64,000 nucleotides of DNA from NCBI GenBank assembly GCA_023424965.1, contig JAFADI010000236.1, positions 12,100-76,099 of the forward strand, given 5' to 3'. Shown here in pieces: positions 50,330 through 60,376 of the stretch; position 1 is the stretch's first letter; each line of letters begins with the position of its first letter. The position numbers and the translations under genes are program-made. Source of the DNA: Bacillota bacterium. GTDB lineage: Bacteria > Bacillota > Clostridia > Acetivibrionales > JAFADI01. Under the pieces are notes generated by a model. That model saw only the letters and a program-made list of their open reading frames with translations. It had not been told where the DNA came from and searched no databases.

Positions 50330-50564
50330 TACTATTAAAAAGGCATTGTTTATTCCCAAAAAAGCTTCAAAGCACCCGGTGCAGAGAAGAACATAAGATC
50401 ATTGGCACGAAAGTGAGAGGTCCTTACTCACAGGTCATTCCAGTCTGTTTCCCATTCCTTTTGTGCCTGGAAGTATTCCTCATAGAGTGAAGCCTTTTTT
50501 CCATAAATAATGCCTTTTACCGATAGAACAAGGTAGTAATAAATGAAGAGAATGGAGGTGCCAC

Positions 50565-50978
50565 ATGAAATTTCACACGGAGTACCTGTACTTCAATACC
50601 CGTCAGCACAGGGAATACATCAATATTACCCGGGAAGTGGAGAAAGCCCTTGACAAAAGCGGGATCAAGGAGGGAATGATCCTCGTTTCCGCTGCCCATA
50701 TCACCGCAGGAGTGTACATCAACGACGCGGAGGACGGAATTATCCAGGACATCGATGCCATGCTTGAAAGGCTTGCGCCTTTTAAACCCGACTACAAACA
50801 CCACAAGACAGGAGAAGACAATGGGGACAGCCATCTAAAGAATATTCTGGTGGGCCACCAGGTGATCATTCCCGTAACGGAGGGAAAGCTTGACCTGGGC
50901 CCCTGGCAGCAAGTGTATTATGCGGAATTTGACGGCCAGAGGAGGAAGAAGCTGATCATAAAGGTAATGGGAGAATGA
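50565..50978 (+). CDS. YjbQ/UPF0047 family protein
   Basis: 137 residues, RBS GGAGG. Family core: ITREVEKALDKSGIKEGMILVSAAHITAGVYIN, HHKTGEDNGDSHLKNILVGHQVIIPVTEGKLDLGPWQQVYYAEFDG, read in parts. Conserved histidines and the GEDNGDSHLK loop suggest a metal or phosphate site. Some members show low thiamin phosphate synthase activity in vitro and are annotated secondary thiamine-phosphate synthase; the true role is uncertain. UPF0182 follows 36 nt later. Confidence 0.9.
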   Translation: MKFHTEYLYFNTRQHREYINITREVEKALDKSGIKEGMILVSAAHITAGVYINDAEDGIIQDIDAMLERLAPFKPDYKHHKTGEDNGDSHLKNILVGHQVIIPVTEGKLDLGPWQQVYYAEFDGQRRKKLIIKVMGE

Positions 50979-51014
50979 ATCTGTATAGCCATAAAAGAGA
51001 GGGAGTTGTGATCA

Positions 51015-53744
51015 ATGATTTATGACTATGAAAAAGAAAAAGGCAAGAATAAAATGAGATCGGGGATTGTTTGGGTTGTCATTCTGGTACTGTGTGTGGT
51101 GGCCCTTTTTGTGGGTGCCAGCATTTATATGGACCTGGCCCAGTTGAATGAAATCGGTGATTATTCCGGTGTCTACATAACAAACATCGTTTATAAGGGT
51201 ATATTTGCCGCATTCAGCTTTTTGGCCATCTTTATCGCGTTAAGTCTCACCAACATCTTCATTAAAAGAAATCTGAACAGGTTTTTACATCAGAACGAGC
51301 TTCCGATAAAAAAGTTCCCGAATCTCAGCATCGCTGCGCTGCTGGCTCTTATCGGCGCGTTCATGACCAGGGAAATGTTTTTCCAGAAGGCCATAAACTT
51401 TATAAATTCAACCTCTTTCGGAAAACAGGACCCGATTTTCAATATGGATATCGGGTATTATGTTTTCCAGAGGCCGTTTTTAATGACCCTCTATGACTTT
51501 GTCAGCACCCTGTGGGTTTTTGTGATATTGTACACCCTGGCCTATTATATGTCGGTGCTGTTTCTCACCTTCAACAACGTGACGGTGCAGGATCTCAAAA
51601 ACAAGACCCTCCTGCGGCACAACCTCATCAATATTGCCATATTCTTCGTCATCAAAGCGGCGGGCTACAAGTTCCAGGCCGAAAGCATCCTGTATTCCCA
51701 GTTCGTGGACGTTCAGGGGGCAGGTTATGTTGATGTGAATGTATGGCTGAATTACTTTAGAGCGGCCCCATTCCTCATTATCGCCATCGTGATTGTATCC
51801 CTCATGTTCATATTGAGAGGCAAGCTAAGGCAGGGAGCCTATACCATCGCGGTATTTCCGGCCATATGGCTGCTGGTGGCCCTGTCTGCGGGAGCTGTCC
51901 AGGGCTTTATTGTAAAGCCCAACATCATCAATCTGGAAAAGCCCTATCTGAAAAACAACATCGAAAAAACCAGAGAGGCCTATGGGCTGGATAAGGCCAA
52001 AAGCCTTGAATTCCCTGAGATACGGGACCTTACCCCTGAAATCATCAACAGGAACCTGGACACCAAGAACAACATCCGTGTGGTGGATTACAAGGCGACC
52101 CAGGAAAGCAATGCCCAGCTGCAAAGCAACGTGCCCTTCTATAATTTCCACGAGGGGGACATCATCAATTACGAGGTCAACGGCAAGGAAATTCCTGTGC
52201 TTATTTCCGCAAGGGAAATCGACAAGAACAAGCTGCCTGAAAAGTCCTACGTCAATATTATGTATAAATACACCCACGGCTACGGCGTGGTGGTCAATCC
52301 CATCAACAAGCTTACGTCCCAGGGCCAGGTGGAATATATCCTGAGCGGATTGGTCCAGAACTCCATCGATCCCAAGCTGAAGGTGACGGAGCCCCGGATT
52401 TATTACGGAGAGCTGACCAACGATTACGTTATCGTAAATGCGGCCAACGGACTGAAAGAGATCGACTATGACGGCAATCAGGAATACACCTATACGGGCG
52501 GCGGCGGAATAAAGATGGACCTTTTGAACAAGCTGCTCTTTGCCACTAAATTCGGAGACCTCAACATGTTCATTTCCAGCTACGTTTCTTCCGATTCAAG
52601 GCTCCTGCTGAACCGGCAGGTAGTGGCCAGAGCACAGAAGGCGCTGCCTTTCCTCAAGGTGGACGGCGACCCCTATATCATCATCACCAAGGACGGAAAG
52701 CTGAAATGGGTGCTGGATGCGTATACCCAGACAGGCTATTATCCATACTCTCAATATGCGGGCAACTTCAATTACATCCGGAACTCCGCCAAGATTGTGG
52801 TGGATGCCTATGAAGGCTCGGTGGATTGCTATGTCATCGACAGGAGTGATCCTATCATAAATACCTACATGAAGGCCTATCCCAATGTAATTCTCGATGA
52901 GCCCCTTCCCGAGGATGTGGCCCTCCACTCCAGGTATCCGGAGTACCTCTTCAAGCTGCAGACGGAAGTCATGCGGAGATACCATGTGAAGCCCGACGAA
53001 GCGGTCCAGAACATCGATGTTTTCTACAGCAAACAGGATTACTGGGATATCGCCAAATACTCCGCCAACATTAACGCAGCTTCTGCCGGCGGGGGAGAAG
53101 AAAAGCTGGATATCGAGCCCTATTACAACATGATCAAACTGCCCCTGGGAATGGGAGAAAAGGAAGAACTGATTCTGATGCGGCCCTTTACCATGGCCCA
53201 GAAGAACAACATGGCTTCCTGGCTGGCGGTCCGGAATTCAAATGACAATTACGGGGAGCTCATTCTCTTCCATTTCCCCAAGAATACCAATATTTTCGGC
53301 CCCTACCAGGTGGATGTGAAAATTTCACAGATCGACCAGATCTCCAAGGACATTTCCCTGTGGAATTCGGGGGGCTCCAGCGTCTTCAAGGGCAACCTCC
53401 TGGTAATCCCCATCGAGAACAGCGTGCTTTATGTGGAGCCCATCTATATCAAAGCCGCCGGCTCATCCACGATCCCAGAGGTGCGTGAAATTGTGGTGGG
53501 CTACCAGAAGGGAGAAGAATTCAGATACGGCATCGGCACCAACCTGGATGCGGCTTTGAATGATCTGTTCGAAGGGCTGATAACAACTCCGGCAGTTCCC
53601 ACACCCACAGAGCAGCCCGAAAATCAGCCGTCTCCCGGAAATACGGGCAATGAGAAAATCATCAATGACATCAAGTCGAAGTATGATGAACTGAAAAAGC
53701 AGCTGGACGACCTCGGAAAGCTGCTGGAGGACCTGAACAAATAA
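51015..53744 (+). CDS. UPF0182 family large membrane protein
   Basis: 909 residues. The N-terminal ~300 residues contain about seven membrane helices (IVWVVILVLCVVALFVGASIY, GIFAAFSFLAIFIALSL, PFLIIAIVIVSLMFIL). A long extracytoplasmic region follows, with FPEIRDLTPEIINRNLDTKNNIRVVDY and VYVEPIYIKAAGS-type UPF0182 segments (actual: VLYVEPIYIKAAGSSTIPEVREIVVGY in parts). A Pro/Thr/Gln linker and a short coiled coil (YDELKKQLDDLGKLLEDL) end it. The family is widespread in Clostridia, Actinobacteria and Cyanobacteria with no known function. Ends with a terminator. Confidence 0.93.
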   Translation: MIYDYEKEKGKNKMRSGIVWVVILVLCVVALFVGASIYMDLAQLNEIGDYSGVYITNIVYKGIFAAFSFLAIFIALSLTNIFIKRNLNRFLHQNELPIKKFPNLSIAALLALIGAFMTREMFFQKAINFINSTSFGKQDPIFNMDIGYYVFQRPFLMTLYDFVSTLWVFVILYTLAYYMSVLFLTFNNVTVQDLKNKTLLRHNLINIAIFFVIKAAGYKFQAESILYSQFVDVQGAGYVDVNVWLNYFRAAPFLIIAIVIVSLMFILRGKLRQGAYTIAVFPAIWLLVALSAGAVQGFIVKPNIINLEKPYLKNNIEKTREAYGLDKAKSLEFPEIRDLTPEIINRNLDTKNNIRVVDYKATQESNAQLQSNVPFYNFHEGDIINYEVNGKEIPVLISAREIDKNKLPEKSYVNIMYKYTHGYGVVVNPINKLTSQGQVEYILSGLVQNSIDPKLKVTEPRIYYGELTNDYVIVNAANGLKEIDYDGNQEYTYTGGGGIKMDLLNKLLFATKFGDLNMFISSYVSSDSRLLLNRQVVARAQKALPFLKVDGDPYIIITKDGKLKWVLDAYTQTGYYPYSQYAGNFNYIRNSAKIVVDAYEGSVDCYVIDRSDPIINTYMKAYPNVILDEPLPEDVALHSRYPEYLFKLQTEVMRRYHVKPDEAVQNIDVFYSKQDYWDIAKYSANINAASAGGGEEKLDIEPYYNMIKLPLGMGEKEELILMRPFTMAQKNNMASWLAVRNSNDNYGELILFHFPKNTNIFGPYQVDVKISQIDQISKDISLWNSGGSSVFKGNLLVIPIENSVLYVEPIYIKAAGSSTIPEVREIVVGYQKGEEFRYGIGTNLDAALNDLFEGLITTPAVPTPTEQPENQPSPGNTGNEKIINDIKSKYDELKKQLDDLGKLLEDLNK

Positions 53745-53761
53745 ATTCGGATTTACAACTA

Positions 53762-53797
53762 CCGGGAGGATGCGTCAAAATCCTCCCGGCTTTTATT
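53762..53797 (+). terminator. Terminator after the UPF0182 gene
   Basis: CCGGGAGGAT (53762-53771) pairs with ATCCTCCCGG (53780-53789), then CTTTTATTT. Confidence 0.85.
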
Positions 53798-53971
53798 TGG
53801 GCCATTTGCAGGGCTTTTTTGGGGCATAATGTTCCTGTCGCATGAAATAATATAAACGAATATTTTACCTTGGCATTATTTTTCGATATAATTTATGGTA
53901 GAATTATTTTATGAGTTTATATATTGAAGGAAAATTTGTTGTCTGAGAAAATATAGAAGATAGGAGATCAA

Positions 53972-54352
53972 ATGGATATATTGACAAAAGCAAAAGAGCT
54001 CGGCAGAATGATCGCCGATTCGGAAGAAATGACAAAACTAAAAAAATCGGAAGTTGACATAGCCCAGGACGGTAAAGCGGAAAAACTGCTGAATGACTAT
54101 AAATTCCTCCAGATTGAGATGGTAAGGGCGGCGAAGGAGAACCGCGAGAAGGAAGTGGTGGACGGCCTTAAGGAAAAATTGCTGTCGAAGCAGGAGGAGG
54201 TCAACAATTACAGCGTCACCAAAGACTACCTCACGGCAAAGTCGAACTTTGATAAATTTATGAAAACCATCAACGACGTGATCATCTTTTCAATTACAGG
54301 CGAAGTCCCCTGCTCGCAGAAGAACTGCGGTTCCTGCAGCGGGTGTAAATAG
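53972..54352 (+). CDS. YlbF family regulator with a C-terminal cysteine cluster
   Basis: 126 residues. Helical YlbF/YmcA fold: ILTKAKELGRMIADSEEMTKLKKSE and LLNDYKFLQIEMVRAAKENR. The C terminus, CSQKNCGSCSGCK, has four cysteines in ten residues, consistent with iron-sulfur ligation. In Bacillus, YlbF, YmcA and YaaT form an Fe-S complex that governs RNase Y activity and sporulation (family knowledge). It lies 25 nt before mutS and may be co-transcribed. Confidence 0.87.
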   Translation: MDILTKAKELGRMIADSEEMTKLKKSEVDIAQDGKAEKLLNDYKFLQIEMVRAAKENREKEVVDGLKEKLLSKQEEVNNYSVTKDYLTAKSNFDKFMKTINDVIIFSITGEVPCSQKNCGSCSGCK

Positions 54353-54377
54353 AATGGGAAGAGTGAGGTTTATATAA

Positions 54378-57002
54378 ATGGCGTCAATTACTCCAATGAT
54401 GCAGCAGTATCTGGATATCAAGGACCAGTACAAGGACTGCATCCTTTTTTTCAGACTGGGCGATTTTTACGAAATGTTTTTTACCGATGCGGAAACCGCA
54501 TCCCGGGAACTGGAAATAACCCTTACGGGCAGGGACTGCGGCCTTGAACAAAGGGCTCCCATGTGCGGAGTGCCCTTCCATGCCGCCGACAATTATGTGG
54601 CCAGGCTTGTCAACAAGGGCTACAAGGTGGCTATCTGTGAGCAGGTGGAAGACCCCGCCCTGGCAAAGGGGATTGTAAAAAGGGATGTCATCCGGGTGGT
54701 AACTCCCGGAACGGTGACAGATTCCAGCATGCTGGATGACAGAAAAAACAACTACCTCATGTCGGTATATAAAAGCAGCTACGCTTTCGGTGTTGCCATT
54801 GTGGACATCTCTACCGGCGAATTCCTGTCAACCAGCATAAACTGGGGCAATACCACCGCCAAACTGATGGATGAAATCGCGAAATTCTCCCCCAGCGAAA
54901 TCATTGTCAACCAGGAGGCCCAGGACGATGCACAACTGATGGGAAATATCAAAAACCGGTTCCATCTTTATATTTCCGGTATGGAAGAAAGGTTCTTTGC
55001 GGAAACTTATGCCCTTGACAAGGTAATAAAGCAGTTTGAAGGCCTCGGGAACATCAGTCCGGAAAACAATCCTTCCGTAAATGCCAGCGGTGCGTTGCTG
55101 GAATACATTGAGCAGACCCAGAAGGTCAACCTTGAGCATATTAAAAGCTATAACAGCTATAAAATAGAAGATTTCATGGTGCTTGACGCGGCCACCCGGA
55201 GGAATCTGGAACTAACGGAGACCATGAGGGAGAAGTCAAAAAAAGGCTCCCTCCTGTGGGTGCTGGACAAGACCATGACCTCCATGGGGGGCAGAACCGT
55301 CCGGAAGTGGATCGAGCAGCCTTTAAAGAACATCTCCGACATCAGTGAGCGCCTGGAAGCCGTAGAAGAGTTGAAAAACAAGTTTATGGTGCGCATGGAG
55401 GTAAGGGAGCTCTTAAAAAGGGTATATGACATCGAAAGGCTCATGAGCAAGGTAATCCTGGGAAATGTCAACGGCAGGGATTTGTTGGCCCTTAAAAATT
55501 CCATCGGACAGATTCCGTACATAAAGAACCTTCTGGAGGAATGCACCACCGACCTGTGTCTGAAAAACCACAACCGCCTGGACACCCTTGAGGATGTGTT
55601 CCTGCTGATCGACAGCGCCATTACGGAGGAGCCTCCCGTATCCATCAAGGAGGGCGGTATCATCAAGGCGGGCTTCAATCCCGAAGTGGACAGGCTCCGC
55701 AGGGCGACAACGGAGGGTAAAACCTGGGTGGCGGAAATGGAAGCGGCGGAGAGGGAAAAAACAGGGATAAAGAATCTCAAAGTAGGCTTTAACAAGGTTT
55801 TCGGCTATTACATCGAGGTTACCAGGTCCTATTTCTCCCTGGTGCCTCCCAACTACATCCGCAAGCAGACCCTGGCAAACTGCGAGAGATTTATTACCCA
55901 GGAACTGAAGGAAATCGAGGACACCATTCTTGGGGCGGAAGAGAAAATCATCGACCTTGAATACCAGCTTTTCCTTGACATACGCAGTGACATCGCAGCC
56001 CGGGTGAACAGGGTCAAGTCGACGGCGGCAAGCCTTGCGGAAATTGACGTCATTTGTTCCCTCAGTGAGGTGGCAGACAGGGAAGCCTATTGCAAGCCGG
56101 AAATGGCCCTTGAAAGCGATATCGACATTAAAGACGGCCGCCATCCCGTTGTGGAGAAAATGATCGATAAAAGCTCCTTTGTACCTAACGATACCTTCCT
56201 CAATATGGAGTCGGACCGGCTGGCAATTATCACGGGACCCAACATGGCGGGAAAATCCACGTACATGAGGCAGGTGGCGCTAATTGTTCTGATGGCACAG
56301 CTGGGCAGCTTTGTACCTGCCGCCAGCGCCCGGATAGGCATAACGGACCGCATATTCACCAGGGTGGGGGCATCGGACGACCTGGCCGCCGGCCAGAGCA
56401 CCTTCATGGTGGAAATGTCGGAGGTGGCCAACATTCTCACAAACGCCACATCCAGGAGTCTCCTCATCCTTGACGAGATCGGGAGGGGAACCAGCACCTT
56501 TGACGGGCTGAGCATTGCCTGGTCTGTCATCGAATTCATCAGCGATCATGAAAGGTTGGGCTGCAGGACGCTGTTTGCAACCCATTACCATGAACTTACC
56601 GAACTTGAGGGCAAGATTTCGGGAATAAAAAATTACTGTATTTCTGTGAAGGAAAAGGGCGACGACATCATTTTCCTGAGGAAGATCATCCGGGGCGGCG
56701 CGGACGACAGTTACGGAATCCAGGTGGCAAAGCTTGCCGGCGTTCCCCAGGCGGTCATCGACCGGGCCAAAGAGATTCTAAAAGAGCTGGAGGATGCGGA
56801 TATAAGCAAAAAGGAAATCAAGGTAAGGCGCGGAAAAATGCCCATTGAAGGCCAAATGGACCTGTTTTCCTTTACGGGAGGCTCCAGGGTAAAGGATGAG
56901 GTGGTTGACGAGCTCAAGCTCATGGATATTTCCACCCTTACGCCGCTGGACGCCTTGAATGCACTGTACAAGCTCCAGCAGAAGGCCAAAAACGGAGGTT
57001 AA
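54378..57002 (+). CDS. mutS: DNA mismatch repair protein MutS
   Basis: 874 residues, full MutS1. The mismatch-recognition domain has the Phe-x-Glu motif in FFRLGDFYEMFF (F-Y-E); lever and clamp domains follow (GFNKVFGYYIEVTRSYFS); the ATPase has Walker A GPNMAGKSTYMRQ, the LLILDEIGRGTSTFDG Walker B and ATHYHEL. The C-terminal ~45 residues include the helix-turn-helix dimer segment (LTPLDALNALYKLQQKA). RBS is weak; mutL follows 12 nt later. Confidence 0.97.
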   Translation: MASITPMMQQYLDIKDQYKDCILFFRLGDFYEMFFTDAETASRELEITLTGRDCGLEQRAPMCGVPFHAADNYVARLVNKGYKVAICEQVEDPALAKGIVKRDVIRVVTPGTVTDSSMLDDRKNNYLMSVYKSSYAFGVAIVDISTGEFLSTSINWGNTTAKLMDEIAKFSPSEIIVNQEAQDDAQLMGNIKNRFHLYISGMEERFFAETYALDKVIKQFEGLGNISPENNPSVNASGALLEYIEQTQKVNLEHIKSYNSYKIEDFMVLDAATRRNLELTETMREKSKKGSLLWVLDKTMTSMGGRTVRKWIEQPLKNISDISERLEAVEELKNKFMVRMEVRELLKRVYDIERLMSKVILGNVNGRDLLALKNSIGQIPYIKNLLEECTTDLCLKNHNRLDTLEDVFLLIDSAITEEPPVSIKEGGIIKAGFNPEVDRLRRATTEGKTWVAEMEAAEREKTGIKNLKVGFNKVFGYYIEVTRSYFSLVPPNYIRKQTLANCERFITQELKEIEDTILGAEEKIIDLEYQLFLDIRSDIAARVNRVKSTAASLAEIDVICSLSEVADREAYCKPEMALESDIDIKDGRHPVVEKMIDKSSFVPNDTFLNMESDRLAIITGPNMAGKSTYMRQVALIVLMAQLGSFVPAASARIGITDRIFTRVGASDDLAAGQSTFMVEMSEVANILTNATSRSLLILDEIGRGTSTFDGLSIAWSVIEFISDHERLGCRTLFATHYHELTELEGKISGIKNYCISVKEKGDDIIFLRKIIRGGADDSYGIQVAKLAGVPQAVIDRAKEILKELEDADISKKEIKVRRGKMPIEGQMDLFSFTGGSRVKDEVVDELKLMDISTLTPLDALNALYKLQQKAKNGG

Positions 57003-57013
57003 AGGAGGTTACT

Positions 57014-59089
57014 GTGGGAAACATTGTTATACTGGATGAGAATACAGCCAATAAAATAGCTGCGGGAGAAGTGATCGAAAGGCCTGCCTCCGTCGTAAAG
57101 GAGCTGGTGGAGAACTCCATCGATGCAGGTGCTTCCACGGTTTCCATCGAAATAAAAAACGGAGGAATTACCTATATCAAAGTCACGGACAACGGCTCCG
57201 GAATCGCGGAGGACGACGTGGAAATCGCCTTTGAAAGGCATGCTACAAGCAAAATAAGAAGCACGACGGACCTGGAGTCCATTGCCACCCTGGGTTTCCG
57301 GGGGGAGGCCCTGGCCAGCATTGCGGCCGTGGCTTCCGTGGAACTCATCACCAGGATTCCCAAAAACACGCACGGAATGTCCGTTAAAATCCAGGGAGGA
57401 GTTGTTAAAGACGTCAAGCCGACAGGTTGTCCTGTCGGGACAAGTTTCATCATACGGGACCTGTTTTACAATACTCCCGCCAGGTTCAAGTTCTTGAAAA
57501 AGGATGGTACCGAAGCCGGCTATGTGTCCGATATCATCAGCAGGATTGCCCTGGGGAAGCCCAATATTTCCCTGAAGCTCATCAGCAATAATTCCACCAT
57601 TATTCATACCCCGGGAAATAATGAGCTGCAGAGTGTGATCTACAGCATTTACGGAAAGGAAACCGCAAAAGAGGTCCTTCCGGTCAACTATCAGGACAAC
57701 AAGCTGAGGATATGGGGATATGCGGGGAAGCCGGAAATTGCAAGGTCCAACAGGAGCAACCAGTCCATCTTCCTGAATGGAAGGTTTATTAAAAGCAAGC
57801 TCATTATTTCAGCCATTGATGAGGCCTATAGGACCTTTCTCATGAAAAACAAGTTTCCCTTCATTGTGCTGAATATGGAGATAAATCCCGTCCTGGTGGA
57901 TGTAAATGTCCACCCGACAAAAATGGAAGTCAGGTTTTCCGAGGAGCAGGAGATCTTCAGGGGTATTTACCATGCCGTCAGCAATGCCCTTTCAGGTAAA
58001 AACCTTATGAAGGAACTCCATTTTAACGAGGTGGAAAAGAACCCCTTCAGGTTCAAAAACGACTCCAGGCCAAAGCCGGATTACACACAGCAAAGCCTAC
58101 GGTCGGGGGAAGGCTTCCTCAGGGAGAATACCGGCTCTGCATACCCTTCCGGGGGAAATAAAAGCACAGGGGCACCGGTCTCCACCGCTTTCGACCAGCT
58201 TCGCTCCGCAAATGATGCAGATAAAGAAAAAGTGGATACTGTTCATAGGCTGGAAAGCAATATAAATGATGTTTTTACCGATACAGCGGATATTGCCGGA
58301 AAGCAGGCAGCACCTTCAAAGCCTGTTGAAAGACATCCGGAGCCGGTACAGGAATCCCAGGAAGCAAGACCCATTGATAAGAGGGTAACTGCGATGGAGC
58401 CTCCGGCCCCATCACTTTCGGACGGGTTTGCTCCGCAAATGGCTCAAAAGCAGGCAGAAGCCGAAATCAAGGAATCCGATGAAACCAAAGAGCCTGAAAA
58501 GACTTTTGATTTTTCCGAATATGTGATTGTGGGACAGGCTTTCCTGACCTACATCATCCTCCAGCGGGGGGATGAACTGGTGCTTATCGACCAGCATGCG
58601 GCCCATGAAAGAATTATGTACGAAAGGCTCAAAGTGAAGTTCAGAAATAAAGAAAATCTCTCCCAGATGCTTTTGGCGCCGCTGGTACTGGAATTGACCC
58701 ACAAGGAAATCAAGTTCCTTGAAGAAAAGAAAACACTTTTTCATTCCATAGGTTTTACCTACGAATATTTTGGCAATAATTCAATTATACTTCGTTCCGT
58801 ACCTTCACAGGTTGGGCCCGACGGAATTAAAAACGTGTTTCTTGAGGTGCTGGACAGGTTGATCAATTCCTCCAGGCAGTGGGATGACGTCATTGCCGAT
58901 GAGACATTGTACACCATCGCCTGCAAGGCGGCGGTAAAAGCGAACGCAAGGCTCGATGACCGTGAAATCAAAGCGCTTTTGGAAGACATGTCCATCATTG
59001 ACAATCCATACACCTGCCCCCATGGGCGGCCAACGGCCGTGGTGATTACAAAGCAGGAATTAGAGAAAAAGTTCAAGAGAATCGTGTAA
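57014..59089 (+). CDS. mutL: DNA mismatch repair protein MutL
   Basis: 691 residues with a GTG start; AAAGGAGG is 7 nt upstream. N-terminal GHKL ATPase: NKIAAGEVIERPASVVKELVENSIDAG, DNGSGI, FERHATSKI and TLGFRGEALASI. The linker is about 200 residues. The C-terminal domain has the endonuclease motif DQHAAHERIMYERLK, ACKAAVKAN and CPHGRPTAVVI, so it is a nicking MutL as in species without MutH. 10 nt or so before miaA. Confidence 0.96.
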   Translation: MGNIVILDENTANKIAAGEVIERPASVVKELVENSIDAGASTVSIEIKNGGITYIKVTDNGSGIAEDDVEIAFERHATSKIRSTTDLESIATLGFRGEALASIAAVASVELITRIPKNTHGMSVKIQGGVVKDVKPTGCPVGTSFIIRDLFYNTPARFKFLKKDGTEAGYVSDIISRIALGKPNISLKLISNNSTIIHTPGNNELQSVIYSIYGKETAKEVLPVNYQDNKLRIWGYAGKPEIARSNRSNQSIFLNGRFIKSKLIISAIDEAYRTFLMKNKFPFIVLNMEINPVLVDVNVHPTKMEVRFSEEQEIFRGIYHAVSNALSGKNLMKELHFNEVEKNPFRFKNDSRPKPDYTQQSLRSGEGFLRENTGSAYPSGGNKSTGAPVSTAFDQLRSANDADKEKVDTVHRLESNINDVFTDTADIAGKQAAPSKPVERHPEPVQESQEARPIDKRVTAMEPPAPSLSDGFAPQMAQKQAEAEIKESDETKEPEKTFDFSEYVIVGQAFLTYIILQRGDELVLIDQHAAHERIMYERLKVKFRNKENLSQMLLAPLVLELTHKEIKFLEEKKTLFHSIGFTYEYFGNNSIILRSVPSQVGPDGIKNVFLEVLDRLINSSRQWDDVIADETLYTIACKAAVKANARLDDREIKALLEDMSIIDNPYTCPHGRPTAVVITKQELEKKFKRIV

Positions 59090-59101
59090 TGGGAGAATGA
59101 A

Positions 59102-60052
59102 ATGGGTCAAATGAACAAAGTCATTGTTATAATGGGTCCCACCGCATCGGGCAAGACCAGGCTGTCCATACAGCTTGCCAAAAAACTTGATACCGATATA
59201 ATTTCTGCGGACTCCATGCAGTTGTACAGGCATATGGATATTGGCACCGCCAAACCTACGCTTGAAGAAAGAGAAGGGATAAAGCATTACCTCATTGATG
59301 AGGTCGGTCCCGATGAGGAATTCAGCGTCGTACGCTACCAGGAGCTGGCCTTCGGCTATATACGGGAAGTCCATGCCAAAAACAGAATTCCCATTATCGT
59401 TGGCGGGACAGGGCTTTATATTAATTCCCTGCTTTATAATATTGTCTTCAGTGAATCCGTCAGCGACTGGGCTTATCGAGAAGAGCTGCAGAAAGAGGCT
59501 GAAGAAAAGGGAAATACTTATATCCATCAGAAGCTCAGTGAAGTAGATCCGGGGGCTGCTGCCAGGATTCATGCCAATGACACCAAAAGAATCATCAGGG
59601 CTCTGGAAGTTTTTAAGCATACAAGCAAACCCATTTCCTATCACCAGGACGTATCCCGAAAGGTTCCTTCCGGCTATGACTTCATCGTCATAGGGTTGAC
59701 AATGGACAGGAAGACGCTCTATGAGAGAATCAACCAGAGGGTGGACCGGATGCTGGAAAACGGGCTTGTGGAAGAAGTAAAAAAACTTGTGGAGCTGGGC
59801 TACGATAAAAATAGTGTGGCAATGCAAGGGCTTGGGTATAAAGAAATTTTATCTTACTTAAGGGGTGAAATATCAATTGAAGAAGCCATATACATAATCA
59901 AAAGAGATACAAGGCATTATGCCAAGAGGCAGATGACCTGGTTCAGGCGTTTGGAAGACGTATACTGGCTCAATTTGGACAATATTTACAGTGAATCTGA
60001 AATTTTAAAAAATGTTGAAAACTATATTGCAACATTTGGAATTTTCTTGTAG
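59102..60052 (+). CDS. miaA: tRNA dimethylallyltransferase
   Basis: 316 residues. Adds the dimethylallyl group to A37 of tRNAs reading U-starting codons, using DMAPP (from the IspH route). P-loop IMGPTASGKTRLSIQLAK, DSMQLYRHMDIGTAKPT, VGGTGLYINSLLY, and the C-terminal RRDTRHYAKRQMTWFR-type segment (here KRDTRHYAKRQMTWFRR). ATG 59102 has GGGAGA 5-6 nt before it. The 3' end carries the hfq promoter. Confidence 0.96.
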   Translation: MGQMNKVIVIMGPTASGKTRLSIQLAKKLDTDIISADSMQLYRHMDIGTAKPTLEEREGIKHYLIDEVGPDEEFSVVRYQELAFGYIREVHAKNRIPIIVGGTGLYINSLLYNIVFSESVSDWAYREELQKEAEEKGNTYIHQKLSEVDPGAAARIHANDTKRIIRALEVFKHTSKPISYHQDVSRKVPSGYDFIVIGLTMDRKTLYERINQRVDRMLENGLVEEVKKLVELGYDKNSVAMQGLGYKEILSYLRGEISIEEAIYIIKRDTRHYAKRQMTWFRRLEDVYWLNLDNIYSESEILKNVENYIATFGIFL

Positions 60053-60055
60053 AAT
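60027..60055 (+). promoter_or_regulatory. hfq promoter embedded in the miaA 3' end
   Basis: TTGCAA (60027-60032), 17 bp, TAGAAT (60050-60055). The TAG of the -10 is the miaA stop codon. Confidence 0.6.
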
Positions 60056-60120
60056 ATGAGATATAAATTGAGCTTGGACTTTTATTCATTCATTTATACA
60101 TTTACAGAGGAGGAGTACCC

Positions 60121-60366
60121 GTGAATAAAACAAATATAAACCTGCAGGACGTATTTTTAAATCAAGTCAGAAAGGAACACATAGCTGTTACTATATATCT
60201 TACCAATGGTTTTCAGTTAAAAGGAATGGTTAAGGGCTTTGACAACTTTACAGTGGTATTGGACAGCGACGGAAGGCAGCAGCTGGTTTACAAACACGCC
60301 ATATCGACCATCAGCCCTATGAAAATGGTCAACCTGATCTTCAATGATAATAATAGAAACGAATAA
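60121..60366 (+). CDS. hfq: RNA chaperone Hfq
   Basis: 81 residues with a GTG start; GGAGGAG precedes it. Sm1 (LQDVFLNQVRKEHIAVTIYLTNGFQLKGMVKGFDNFTVVLD, read in parts) and Sm2 (LVYKHAISTISP) match the hexameric Hfq fold. Proximal-site residues (Q, F39-type GFDNFTV, YKHAIS) are present. The C-terminal tail is short, as in Gram-positive Hfq. It may be read both from miaA and from its own promoter; a bidirectional terminator follows. Confidence 0.97.
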   Translation: MNKTNINLQDVFLNQVRKEHIAVTIYLTNGFQLKGMVKGFDNFTVVLDSDGRQQLVYKHAISTISPMKMVNLIFNDNNRNE

Positions 60367-60376
60367 TCATACATAT

